From contig JBKEHH010000001.1 in NCBI GenBank assembly GCA_046710535.1, positions 248,001 to 312,000 on the forward strand: 64,000 bases of DNA, in the 5' to 3' direction. The stretch's first letter is position 1; each line of letters opens with the position of its first letter. This document shows, in pieces, positions 16,431 to 24,846 of the stretch. The notes under the pieces were generated by a model, which did not search any database, was not told where the DNA came from, and saw nothing but the letters and a program-made list of their open reading frames with translations. A program made the translations under genes and the position numbers. This DNA is from CAWVSB01 sp046710535 (GTDB taxonomy: Bacteria; Pseudomonadota; Gammaproteobacteria; Pseudomonadales; CAWVSB01).

Positions 16431-16466
16431 AATCAAAAAAGGCGCCGGTAGGCGCCTTTTTTGATT
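16431..16466. terminator. Bidirectional terminator between the NSS transporter gene and rne
   Basis: A perfect 16-base inverted repeat (arms 16431-16446 and 16451-16466) with a GGTA loop. Each arm has a G+C-rich core GGCGCC flanked by six A/T, so it can end transcription from both convergent genes. Confidence 0.95.
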
Positions 16467-16499
16467 AGGAAGCTTTAATGCCTCCTTTAGCGATAGATA

Positions 16500-19247
16500 C
16501 TATGAGTCTCTAGGGTCATTTTTGGCTCTAGTAATAGCTGCGCTAGTAGGCTCTATTTTAACCGCTGGCGGCAAGTCTGGCTTGCTCGAAGCGACCGAAA
16601 TTATTTCAAATGCTCGGTCTGTTGCAGGCTTGTCGCGAGGATCATTAGCTGATCTACCAACAGGTTTTACCAAGGTAGCTTTTTTACTAGCCGACGCTGC
16701 AACCGCAACTGGGGCTGTTAGCGGCATAGCTACAGGAGCTGGCGTAGGTTCAGTAGCAGCCACTATAGGATTAGCTTCTGCAATTTGTTCTTGTTCAACT
16801 TTAGCTTCTTCAGTACTAGTTACTTCAGTAGCAGTTTCCTCAGTATTAGTCTCTACAGCTACAGCTGCAGCAGGTGCTTGCGCTGGCTCATTGCTATCAC
16901 TAGATTTAGTAACAGTTTCTGCCTGAGTGCTAGCCTGCTCGTCTAACGGCGTGTTTTGTTGCTCACTGGTTGTTGCTTCTGTGTTAACCACTACTGGAGC
17001 GGCTGTCGGTGTTTCAGCGACAGTTGCTACAACAGCAGGAGCCTCAACAGCTGCAGCCGGTATTTGTGGCTGGGCAGCTGGCGCTGGCTCAGCTACGGCT
17101 ACTGGCTGTTGCTCTTCAACATCTGCTTTCTGTACTTTTTCAGCTTGTTTAGCTGCTGCTTCTTTAGTTTTAGCCTCTTCGCTGCGAGACCCGCCGCGCT
17201 GACGCTCTTGCGGTGCGCGTGATTTACTGCCTTTAGGCCTGCGAGCGGGCTTATTAGCATCAGTTGTACGCGCTGGCTTACTGGTATCAACTGTTGTTTG
17301 CCTATCGTCTGTTACTTTATTGAGATCAGTATTGTCTTGCTCAACTTTACCCTCAATATTCTTATCATTATCCGCGTCGCCTTTGTTGCGATCTCTGTTT
17401 TGATTGTTGCGGTTGCGGTTACGATTCTGTGGATTACGATTATTACGATTCTGGCCGCCACGGTTATTGCCGCGCTGATTATTGCGGTTAGCGGCTGGTT
17501 TCTCAGTTTTCTTAGGTTCTGGCGTAACTTCTTCAGTTTTCCCGAACAAGGCGCTAATAGCACGTTTGAATAAACCTGGTTTAGCCTCAGCAGCTGGCGC
17601 TAGCTTAGTTTTAACTGGAGTCTCAGTAGCTGGTGGGCGCGCCGCAGGAATTGCTTTTATCGCCGCTTGTTGCGCTGGTGCCTCTGCCGTTACTTTATTT
17701 ACAGGCTCGCTAACTACAGTAGTTGATTCGACTTCAATTTCGTAGCTGGCAAGGTTTGCACTAACTTCATCGCTATCATCGCGTAAGCGTTGAATGTCGT
17801 AATGTGGTGTTTGCATGTTTACATTAGGAATAATCAACACTCGGGTAGAGTTGTTGCGCTCAATAGTATGAATAGAATCGCGTTTCTCATTAAGTAAGTA
17901 GGTAGCCAAATCTAGTGGCACAACAACGCGTATTTCAGCGCTACGTTCTTTTGTGGCCTCGTCTTGAATTAAGCGTAGTAATGATAAAGCTAATGACTCG
18001 GTGTCACGAATAGTGCCTTGACCGCTACAGCGTGGGCAAACCATAGAGCTGGTTTCACCCAAAGATGGGCGAAGACGTTGACGAGAAAGTTCTAATAAGC
18101 CAAAGCGTGAAATACGTCCAACTTGAATTCTAGCGCGGTCAATTTCTAGGCTATCACGCATACGGTTTTCAACCGCTTTTTGATTGCGAGTTGCCGACAT
18201 GTCTATGTAGTCGATAACAATTAGGCCGCCGATGTCACGCAGGCGCAATTGACGCGCGATTTCTTCTGCAGCTTCTAAGTTAGTTTGCAGCGCTGTCTCT
18301 TCGATGTCGCCGCCGCGGGTGGCTTTGGCTGAGTTAATGTCGATAGAAATCAGTGCTTCTGTCGGATCAATAACTATGGAGCCACCTGAAGGCAGGCGCA
18401 CTTCACGTTGGAAGGCCGATTCAATCTGGGTTTCGATTTGATAGCGGTTAAATAATGGCACGTCATCTTCATAGAGCTTAATGCGGCTAGAGTAATGCGG
18501 CATTATTTGCTCTACGAATGACTGAGCTTCTTCGAAAGCTTCTTTAGAGTCGATTAATACTTCGCCGATATCGTCGCGTAAGTAATCACGAATTGTGCGA
18601 ATGATGACATTGCTTTCTTGTAGGATTAAAAAAGACGCTTTGCGTTTATCAGAAGCGCCTTCAATGGCTTCCCATAGTGTTAACAAATAACGTAAATCGT
18701 GTTGCAAGTCTTCAGCGCTGCGGCCAACGCCAGCGGTACGCACTATAATACCCATGCCTTTAGGGATTTCTAAAGTACCAATTGCTTCTTTTAAGTGGCT
18801 GCGTTCTTCGCCTTCAATGCGACGGGAAATACCGCCAGCACGTGGATTGTTTGGCATCAGTACCAAATAACGGCCAGCTAAAGATATAAAAGTAGTTAGA
18901 GCCGCACCTTTATTGCCACGTTCTTCTTTGTCTACTTGAATAATAACTTCAGTGCCTTCAGCGACTAAATCTCTGATTTTTTGACGGCTGTTAGGATCGC
19001 TATTTTTCTTGGTAAAGTACTCGCGAGATATTTCTTTAAGAGGAAGGAAGCCGTGGCGTTCAGAACCGAAGTCGACAAAAGCGGCTTCTAGACTCGGTTC
19101 TACCCGAGTAATTTTGCCTTTATAAATATTGGCTTTCTTTTGAATCCGGGTGCGGTTTTCGATATCCAAGTCATACAGACGTTGGCCGTCTACCATTGCT
19201 ACGCGCAACTCTTCAGGTTGGCTTGCATTAATTAGCATTCTTTTCAT
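16500..19247 (-). CDS. rne: Ribonuclease E, degradosome endoribonuclease
   Basis: A 915-residue RNase E, which cleaves single-stranded A/U-rich RNA for mRNA decay and for rRNA and tRNA maturation and scaffolds the degradosome at the membrane. The catalytic half aligns in register with E. coli: S1 domain from residue 35, magnesium ligands Asp303 and Asp346, and Zn-link Cys404 and Cys407 in CPRCSG. The C-terminal half is low-complexity scaffold: an Arg/Asn-rich RNA-binding stretch near residues 590-640, a second basic block near 680-720, an Ala/Val/Glu-rich spacer, and two copies of NDPR (868-871 and 910-913). The ATG at 19247 gives the standard MKRMLIN start; the GTG four codons earlier is less likely. 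Confidence 0.97.
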   Translation of the reverse strand: MKRMLINASQPEELRVAMVDGQRLYDLDIENRTRIQKKANIYKGKITRVEPSLEAAFVDFGSERHGFLPLKEISREYFTKKNSDPNSRQKIRDLVAEGTEVIIQVDKEERGNKGAALTTFISLAGRYLVLMPNNPRAGGISRRIEGEERSHLKEAIGTLEIPKGMGIIVRTAGVGRSAEDLQHDLRYLLTLWEAIEGASDKRKASFLILQESNVIIRTIRDYLRDDIGEVLIDSKEAFEEAQSFVEQIMPHYSSRIKLYEDDVPLFNRYQIETQIESAFQREVRLPSGGSIVIDPTEALISIDINSAKATRGGDIEETALQTNLEAAEEIARQLRLRDIGGLIVIDYIDMSATRNQKAVENRMRDSLEIDRARIQVGRISRFGLLELSRQRLRPSLGETSSMVCPRCSGQGTIRDTESLALSLLRLIQDEATKERSAEIRVVVPLDLATYLLNEKRDSIHTIERNNSTRVLIIPNVNMQTPHYDIQRLRDDSDEVSANLASYEIEVESTTVVSEPVNKVTAEAPAQQAAIKAIPAARPPATETPVKTKLAPAAEAKPGLFKRAISALFGKTEEVTPEPKKTEKPAANRNNQRGNNRGGQNRNNRNPQNRNRNRNNQNRDRNKGDADNDKNIEGKVEQDNTDLNKVTDDRQTTVDTSKPARTTDANKPARRPKGSKSRAPQERQRGGSRSEEAKTKEAAAKQAEKVQKADVEEQQPVAVAEPAPAAQPQIPAAAVEAPAVVATVAETPTAAPVVVNTEATTSEQQNTPLDEQASTQAETVTKSSDSNEPAQAPAAAVAVETNTEETATEVTSTEEAKVEQEQIAEANPIVAATEPTPAPVAMPLTAPVAVAASASKKATLVKPVGRSANDPRDKPATDRAFEIISVASSKPDLPPAVKIEPTSAAITRAKNDPRDS

Positions 19248-19259
19248 TATTACGTTCAC

Positions 19260-19804
19260 TCATTGTGCAAACGCTTTGTCTTACGGCACTGCCGTCAGCA
19301 AGAGAACTATCGATGTTACTGTTTATCTATCTAAACTTCGGTTAGTTCTTGTTTCCTGCTTATTCATCTTGTCGATGAAGTAGCTGTATCAGTACTGTTC
19401 TGCTTTGTGCACAGGGTTAGATATTTTTTACTAACCAAATTCGATGCATTTAAATCAAAACTAAGCTATAAACCTTTTGGCGATCTTCTTATAAATATCG
19501 CGATTATTCGTTGGCGTACTTATTACATTGTCTTTGTAACATTGCTAAACGAATAGGTGTCAAACTGTTTGCAACTGACGACGTACCATGAGAATCTGCG
19601 TCGCGTTTACATTAATGGTTCTGATCAATGATCAGTTCCATACCTAAATATCTGTTTCTGACTCATCAACTATTTTTGATGGTTAATTTATAGTCAGTGT
19701 TATTTGGATTAGTTAGCCGTTTTTTGTTCGGTCAGATCCAAAAGTCACCGCAATATAGCAGGAACATGTAGATAACTCAATCACTTACATAACATCTGGC
19801 CTTT
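19260..19804. other. Divergent rne/rluC intergenic region, long rne leader
   Basis: These 545 bases contain no gene I can support. On the minus strand TTGACA (19563-19558) with a weak TTACAA 18 bases further on could start an rne transcript near 19530. That would give a leader of roughly 280 bases. A long leader is known for E. coli rne, where RNase E controls its own mRNA through the 5' UTR. Small hairpins are visible in the leader, including ACGGC/GCCGT near 19282-19294 and GGTTAG/CTAACC near 19415-19437. I could not find a convincing rluC promoter. Confidence 0.5.
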
Positions 19805-20761
19805 ATGAGCGAGCAGCAAAAAATACAAATCAGTCAAGGTGTTCAGCGCGTAGTTGTGGATGAAGAGCATGCGGGCCAAAGATTAGACAACTTTTTGCTG
19901 GCTAAACTTAAAGGTTTGCCCAGGCCTCGGGTGTATCGTCTATGCCGTAAAGGTGAGGTGAGGGTCAATAAAGGTCGAGTTAAGCCTGATTACCGTTTGT
20001 GCGAGGGTGATGAAGTTAGAATTCCACCGGTTTCGTTGCCTGCGCCCAATGCAATACCAAAGGTTGGTAATCAACTTAGTGAATTATTGCAAAGTAGTAT
20101 TTTGTATGAAGACGACGCGTTATTGGTTATTAATAAACCCTCTGGTATTGCTGTGCATGGTGGTAGTGGGATTGATTTAGGTTTAATAGAAGCCCTGCGG
20201 CAAATTAGACCGGATGACAGGCACTTGGAGCTAGTGCACCGATTAGACAGAGACACTTCTGGCTGCTTGATGATTGCCCGCAAGCGCAGTGCCTTGCGCA
20301 TGTTGCATGCGGCATTACGCGAGAAGCATGTGAAAAAACGCTATTTGGCTTTGGTCGAAGGCAATTGGCCCAAAGGAAAAACCGAGGTAAGAGCGCCGCT
20401 ACTGAAAAATAATTTGCAAAGTGGTGAGCGAATGGTGCGGGTTGACAGTGAAGGTAAGTCATCGCATACCAAGTTTAAGGTATTGAGCAAGGGTAACGGC
20501 ACAACGTTGCTTGAGGCTTCACCTATAACAGGGCGAACTCATCAGATTCGAGTGCACGCTCAGTTTGCCGGTCATCCACTAATTGGCGATGTGAAATATG
20601 GACGTGATGATGTCAATAAAGCTTTTAAGAAAAAAGGCTGTAAGCGGTTGTTTCTGCATGCTTATGAGCTTGAGTTGCCAATTCTCAGTGGCGATAAAAT
20701 AACCGTTAGAGCTGAGCTGCCCAGTGATTTAAGTTATTTCTTAGATAGTATTCATAAGTGA
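19805..20761 (+). CDS. rluC: 23S rRNA pseudouridine synthase RluC
   Basis: A 318-residue RluA-family pseudouridine synthase. An S4-like RNA-binding domain covers roughly residues 18-80 (RLDNFLL, then RVNKGRVK). The catalytic domain has the hallmark HRLDRDTSG at residues 145-153 with Asp148 as nucleophile. The family segment GRTHQIRVH is near residue 245. RluC modifies U955, U2504 and U2580 of 23S rRNA in E. coli. Its divergent position next to rne is the same as in E. coli and Pseudomonas, which separates it from RluD. The ATG lacks a strong ribosome site. Confidence 0.93.
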   Translation: MSEQQKIQISQGVQRVVVDEEHAGQRLDNFLLAKLKGLPRPRVYRLCRKGEVRVNKGRVKPDYRLCEGDEVRIPPVSLPAPNAIPKVGNQLSELLQSSILYEDDALLVINKPSGIAVHGGSGIDLGLIEALRQIRPDDRHLELVHRLDRDTSGCLMIARKRSALRMLHAALREKHVKKRYLALVEGNWPKGKTEVRAPLLKNNLQSGERMVRVDSEGKSSHTKFKVLSKGNGTTLLEASPITGRTHQIRVHAQFAGHPLIGDVKYGRDDVNKAFKKKGCKRLFLHAYELELPILSGDKITVRAELPSDLSYFLDSIHK

Positions 20762-20771
20762 TTGATAATTA

Positions 20772-21413
20772 ATGTTATATATATTTGATTTTGACGGAAC
20801 TTTAGTTGATTCGGTGGATAGTATTGTCACTGCGATGCAGGCGGCTATCGCTGATGTTACGCTGCCAGAGCGATCTCATTCGCAGGTAAGTAATATTATC
20901 GGCTTGGGTTTGTCAGAGGCGCTGCAGACCTTATTTCCAGGTATTAAGGATAAGCTCGCCAAGCAAACTGCAGAGCGATATTCATATCATTTTATTAATA
21001 GCGATACTGATTTAGTGCTGTTTGAAGGTGTTGAGGCAGTGCTGCAAAACTTAACCGCAGCGGGCCATAGTTTGTCTATTGCGACGGGTAAAAGTCGTCG
21101 TGGATTGGATAGGGTGTTCGGCTATTCTTCGCTAAAGCAATACTTCCCCTATAGTCGCTGTGCTGACGAGACCAGGTCTAAACCTCATCCCTTAATGTTA
21201 AATGAGTTGTTAACTGAAACTGGCATAGAAGCAAGTGATGCGGTCATGATTGGCGATACTACCTACGATATAAAGATGGCAGTAAATGCAGGTGTTAAAT
21301 CAATAGGTGTGTCTTATGGGGTGCATAGCTCTGAGCAGCTTATGGAAGCTGGAGCCGAGCGGGTGATAGATCGTTTTGACGAGTTACTCGGTTTGCAATT
21401 GCTCGCCATCTAG
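20772..21413 (+). CDS. HAD-superfamily phosphatase (subfamily IA, phosphoglycolate phosphatase-like)
   Basis: A 213-residue haloacid-dehalogenase hydrolase. Motif I is FDFDGTLVDS with nucleophile Asp6 and acid/base Asp8. Motif II is the Thr in SIATGKSRRG, motif III the Lys in RSKPHP, and motif IV GDTTYD. The helical cap between motifs I and II places it in subfamily IA, near phosphoglycolate phosphatases, but the substrate is not certain. It starts 10 bases after rluC and is probably co-transcribed, an arrangement also seen in pseudomonads. Confidence 0.85.
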   Translation: MLYIFDFDGTLVDSVDSIVTAMQAAIADVTLPERSHSQVSNIIGLGLSEALQTLFPGIKDKLAKQTAERYSYHFINSDTDLVLFEGVEAVLQNLTAAGHSLSIATGKSRRGLDRVFGYSSLKQYFPYSRCADETRSKPHPLMLNELLTETGIEASDAVMIGDTTYDIKMAVNAGVKSIGVSYGVHSSEQLMEAGAERVIDRFDELLGLQLLAI

Positions 21414-21423
21414 ATAGCAGGTA

Positions 21424-22008
21424 TTAAGAGAGCAGTGGATTAACCCCTTCAGTCCTGAGCATTTTTAACAGCTGAATTAGCGGCAGTCCGATAAGCGCGT
21501 TTGGGTCTCTGCCGTGGTGGCTTTCAAATAAGCTGACCGCTAAACCTTCAGATTTTATAGAGCCGGCGCAATCGTAGGGTTGTTCCAGTTGTAAATAATT
21601 GCTTATTTCTTGATCAGTTAAGGTTCTGAAATTTAGTTGATAACGTTCGGTATGCAGCTGACTGTTGTTTGTGGCGGCGTTTAGCAGGCATAAGCCAGTG
21701 TAGTAAGTCACTGTATTGGCGCTGCATTGTTGTAATTGGGCAAAAGCTTTGTCAAAGCTACCGGGTTTAGAAAGTATTGTACCATTCACGCTTGCAACTT
21801 GGTCGGAGCCGATGATTAGCGCTGCTGGATGCCTACTAATAATGGCGGTTGTTTTTTCAGTCGCTAAGCGCTCAACCAATGCAGTAGGGGCTTCACCGAT
21901 TAGAGGTGTTTCATCGACGTCGGCGGAGTCTGTAACAAAGCTAAAATTCAGCTTGCTCAGCAGTATCTTTCGGTAAGGAGAGCTGCTAGCTAAAACGATG
22001 GGCTGCAT
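21424..22008 (-). CDS. Maf-family nucleotide pyrophosphatase (YceF-like)
   Basis: A 194-residue Maf protein, which hydrolyses modified or non-canonical nucleoside triphosphates. The N-terminal signature ASSSPYRKILLSKL and the segment LIGSDQVASVNG are present. The substrate-site residues and the neighbour genes (divergent from yceD-rpmF) match E. coli YceF, which acts on 7-methyl-GTP. I start at the ATG at 22008, giving the family N terminus MQPIVLASSS; an 11-codon TTG extension adds nothing conserved. Its 3' end converges with the HAD phosphatase gene after 10 bases. Confidence 0.9.
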   Translation of the reverse strand: MQPIVLASSSPYRKILLSKLNFSFVTDSADVDETPLIGEAPTALVERLATEKTTAIISRHPAALIIGSDQVASVNGTILSKPGSFDKAFAQLQQCSANTVTYYTGLCLLNAATNNSQLHTERYQLNFRTLTDQEISNYLQLEQPYDCAGSIKSEGLAVSLFESHHGRDPNALIGLPLIQLLKMLRTEGVNPLLS

Positions 22009-22075
22009 TATAGGGTTCCAAGTTGTCAAAATATGGCTCAAATTAGCAAAAATGCCTGTGAAGTCAATAATTTCT

Positions 22076-22104
22076 TTGACAGTTTAACAAGTCCCCATTA
22101 TGAT
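22076..22104 (+). promoter_or_regulatory. Strong sigma-70 promoter of the yceD-rpmF-plsX-fab operon
   Basis: A perfect TTGACA (22076-22081), 17-base spacer and TATGAT (22099-22104), matching five of six bases at -10. Transcription would begin about six to nine bases downstream, at or next to the yceD ATG at 22113, so the transcript may be leaderless (see findings). Confidence 0.8.
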
Positions 22105-22112
22105 GCGCGCCT

Positions 22113-22646
22113 ATGTCAACTGGGGGCCTATCAGGCCAAGCAGAAATCCGTAAATTAGCGGCTTTAGAAACTACTTATCAAGGTGACTTGAAGGTAGCAG
22201 AGCTAGTTAGATTTACGCAAGCGTTAGCTGATGATGTCGGCTCGGTTAGTTATATCCTTAAAATGGGATATAACGATGAAAGACTCCCAGTAATTAATGG
22301 GCAAGTATCTGGTTTGGTTAAGTTGGAATGCCAGCGGTGTTTACAACCTACAGATTGGAAATTTGAATCAGGTTTTACTGTTGTCATTGTTTGGGACGAA
22401 GAACGTGCCAAACATGTCATTAGTGGAACCGAAGTAATTGTCGCACCAGACGGAATGGTGGAGTTGTTGACAATATTGGAAGATGAATTACTTCTTTGTC
22501 TGCCTATTGTTGCATATCACCCTGAAGACGAGTGTGCGATGAAACCTGGTTATGTCTCTGCACCTGATGATATAGAGATAATTGAACCAACAAGCGAGGA
22601 CAGCCCGTTTAAGGTGCTGCAAAACCTCAAGAATTTAAAGTCTTGA
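22113..22646 (+). CDS. yceD: YceD/DUF177 family protein
   Basis: A 177-residue protein of the DUF177 family, usually encoded just before rpmF and implicated in 23S rRNA metabolism or ribosome biogenesis. The signature Cys pair of the family appears in LECQRCLQP near residues 70-78, with a later conserved Cys in EDECAMKP. The ATG at 22113 aligns with known N termini, and later starts would cut conserved sequence. It is the first gene of the operon; rpmF follows 18 bases after its stop. Confidence 0.88.
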   Translation: MSTGGLSGQAEIRKLAALETTYQGDLKVAELVRFTQALADDVGSVSYILKMGYNDERLPVINGQVSGLVKLECQRCLQPTDWKFESGFTVVIVWDEERAKHVISGTEVIVAPDGMVELLTILEDELLLCLPIVAYHPEDECAMKPGYVSAPDDIEIIEPTSEDSPFKVLQNLKNLKS

Positions 22647-22664
22647 TAATAGGAGCTACTCGTC

Positions 22665-22847
22665 ATGGCTGTACAAAAGAGTAAGAAAACTCGTTCTAGG
22701 CGCGGTATGCGTCGTTCACACGATGCTTTAGGTAGTCCAACTTTGTCTACTGATGAGACTAGCGGTGAATTACATCGTCGTCATCACGTGACAAAAGACG
22801 GTTTCTACCGTGGTAAGAAAGTAATTAATACAGGCGACGACGAGTAA
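22665..22847 (+). CDS. rpmF: 50S ribosomal protein L32
   Basis: A 60-residue protein with the typical start AVQKSKKTRSRRGMRRSHD and the middle segment LHRRHHVTKDGFYRGK. L32 lies near the peptidyl-transferase region of the 50S subunit. The zinc-binding Cys residues of C+ type L32 are absent, as in other gammaproteobacteria. AGGAG sits ahead of the ATG. It lies between yceD and plsX, the standard gammaproteobacterial order. Confidence 0.98.
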   Translation: MAVQKSKKTRSRRGMRRSHDALGSPTLSTDETSGELHRRHHVTKDGFYRGKKVINTGDDE

Positions 22848-22849
22848 GT

Positions 22850-23860
22850 TTGACCTTTCGTGTTCGCATTGCGGTTGACGCAATGGGGGGCGATTTCGGT
22901 CCCTCGGTAACAGTTCCCGCGTGTATTTCTGCAATCTCCAAGCATCCCAGCTTGGAGATTTGTCTTTTTGGCCGTGAAAAAGACCTTCTCACATACGTCC
23001 CCAATAATTCTCTTCCTGATCGTTTATCTATTTGTCATTGTGATGAAGTCATTACTATGAGCGATAAACCGAGCTCTGTGCTGCGTAACAAAAAAGCTTC
23101 ATCAATGCGCTTAGCTATTGATGCTCATGCCAATGGTAACTTCGACGCTGTAGTCAGTGGTGGCAATACCGGCGCGCTAATGGCGTTAGGGCGGATGATA
23201 ATGCGCACCTTACCTGCCATAGATAGGCCGGCGATCTGTTCATCTGTACCAACTGAAAAAGGTTTTAGTTATGTTTTGGATATGGGCGCAAATGTTGATT
23301 GTCGTGCTGAACATTTGGCCCAGTTTGGCTTAATGGGTTCGGTTTTGGCGAGCGTTATTGAAAATAAGAAAAACCCATCAGTAAGATTACTTAATATCGG
23401 TGAAGAAGCCCTTAAAGGAACTGAATCAGTTAAGTTGGCTGCGACTATATTGGCACAGCAAAATATAAACTATCAGGGCTATATTGAAGCCAGTGAAATA
23501 TTTATTGGCGATACTGATGTAATCGTTTGTGATGGCTTTGTTGGAAATGTGGCTTTAAAAACCAGCGAAGGGGTTGCCAGATTTATTGCCCAGCTCGGCC
23601 GTAAAGAATTTAGCGGCAGTCTATGGGCTAAGTTAATTGCTCTAGCGTCTAAGCCTATTATGGATAGAGTGCTTAAGCGCATTGATCCGGAGAATTACAA
23701 CGGTGCGTTCTTCTTAGGCTTACAAGGAGTGTTGGTAAAAAGTCACGGTAATGCTAGTCAACATGGATTTGCCAATGCTATTGATAAGACAGTAATAGCA
23801 GTACGCCAGAATATGATCGATTTACTGGAAGAGCAGTTAGAGCTAGCTGTTCAAAATTAA
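22850..23860 (+). CDS. plsX: Phosphate acyltransferase PlsX
   Basis: A 336-residue enzyme that makes acyl-phosphate from acyl-ACP for phospholipid synthesis. The N terminus IAVDAMGGDFGPSV is the family signature. The segments VVSGGNTGALMALG and MGANVDC are conserved. No ATG lies upstream of that signature; the only near start is TTG at 22850, two bases after the rpmF stop, so translation probably starts at TTG with coupling to rpmF. The gene that follows is fabD, without an intervening fabH, as in Pseudomonas. Confidence 0.95.
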   Translation: MTFRVRIAVDAMGGDFGPSVTVPACISAISKHPSLEICLFGREKDLLTYVPNNSLPDRLSICHCDEVITMSDKPSSVLRNKKASSMRLAIDAHANGNFDAVVSGGNTGALMALGRMIMRTLPAIDRPAICSSVPTEKGFSYVLDMGANVDCRAEHLAQFGLMGSVLASVIENKKNPSVRLLNIGEEALKGTESVKLAATILAQQNINYQGYIEASEIFIGDTDVIVCDGFVGNVALKTSEGVARFIAQLGRKEFSGSLWAKLIALASKPIMDRVLKRIDPENYNGAFFLGLQGVLVKSHGNASQHGFANAIDKTVIAVRQNMIDLLEEQLELAVQN

Positions 23861-23883
23861 CAACAATAGTTAGGGGCGATGAT

Positions 23884-24831
23884 ATGTCGAGTAATAAGTT
23901 AGCATTTGTATTTCCTGGCCAGGGATCGCAAAAAGTAGGCATGTTGAATGAGATTGCCAATGAACATAGCATTATTCAACAAACCTTTGCCGAAGCATCA
24001 GATGTATTAGGCTATGACTTATGGGCTTTCGTCCAACAGGGGCCGCAAGAAGAGCTTAACCTTACCGAAAAAACTCAGCCGTTACTGCTAGCGGCAAGTG
24101 TGGCTTTGTGGCGCTTATGGCAACAACAAGGCTTGCCTCAGCCTGGATATTTAGCTGGCCACAGCCTTGGCGAGTTTACCGCATTAGTGTGCGCGCAAAG
24201 TTTGCAGTTCTGTGATGCGGTTAAGTTAGTGCAGCAGCGCGGTCAGTTTATGCAGTCAGCAGTGCCAGTAGGTGTAGGTGCAATGGCTGCCATTATAGGT
24301 TTAGACGACGACAAAATTAATCAGGCTTGTAATGATGCTGCGCAAGGTGAATGTGTGGTCGCAGTTAATTACAACTCGCCGGGGCAAGTGGTTATCGCCG
24401 GTAAAGCGGAAGCTGTACAGCGCGCCATTGAGGTGTGTAAGGCAGCGGGCGCTAAGCGCGCCATGCCGCTGCCGGTTAGCGCGCCTTTCCATACTGATTT
24501 AATGCAGCCGGCTGGTGAGAAACTCGGTGAAGCTATAGCAGCGCTAACAATCTCAGCGCCACAGATACCTGTAATACACAATGTTCATGCGCAAACCGAG
24601 AGCGATCCGGTAAAGATAGCGGCCTTGTTGGTTGAGCAAATATCGAGCCCAGTGCAATGGGTTTCGTGTGTGAAAACAATGGCAGACAAAGGCGTTGCTT
24701 ATGCGGTTGAATGTGGCCCAGGTAATGTTTTGAGCGGCCTAATGCGCCGTATTGATAAGAGTATTGGCGCAAGTACTATTGATTCGCCCGCTGGCTTTGA
24801 AAAAGCCACGGCGGCTATTGCTGAGTTATAA
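23884..24831 (+). CDS. fabD: Malonyl-CoA:ACP transacylase
   Basis: A 315-residue acyltransferase loading malonyl groups on acyl carrier protein for fatty-acid elongation. The N-terminal FPGQGSQKVGM, the nucleophile elbow GHSLGEF with Ser94, and the C-terminal His in SAPFHTDLM are all present. AGGGGCG precedes the ATG by about seven bases. It sits in the canonical plsX-fabD-fabG order, 24 bases after plsX and 16 before fabG. Confidence 0.97.
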   Translation: MSSNKLAFVFPGQGSQKVGMLNEIANEHSIIQQTFAEASDVLGYDLWAFVQQGPQEELNLTEKTQPLLLAASVALWRLWQQQGLPQPGYLAGHSLGEFTALVCAQSLQFCDAVKLVQQRGQFMQSAVPVGVGAMAAIIGLDDDKINQACNDAAQGECVVAVNYNSPGQVVIAGKAEAVQRAIEVCKAAGAKRAMPLPVSAPFHTDLMQPAGEKLGEAIAALTISAPQIPVIHNVHAQTESDPVKIAALLVEQISSPVQWVSCVKTMADKGVAYAVECGPGNVLSGLMRRIDKSIGASTIDSPAGFEKATAAIAEL

Positions 24832-24846
24832 GTTTAGGAGAAGATA

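Noticed and set aside
16522..17745. Several long open frames on the + strand opposite the 3' half of rne
   Set aside because: They lie antisense to the low-complexity Ala/Val/Arg-rich scaffold of RNase E, have repetitive composition, and lack ribosome sites; they are shadows of rne.
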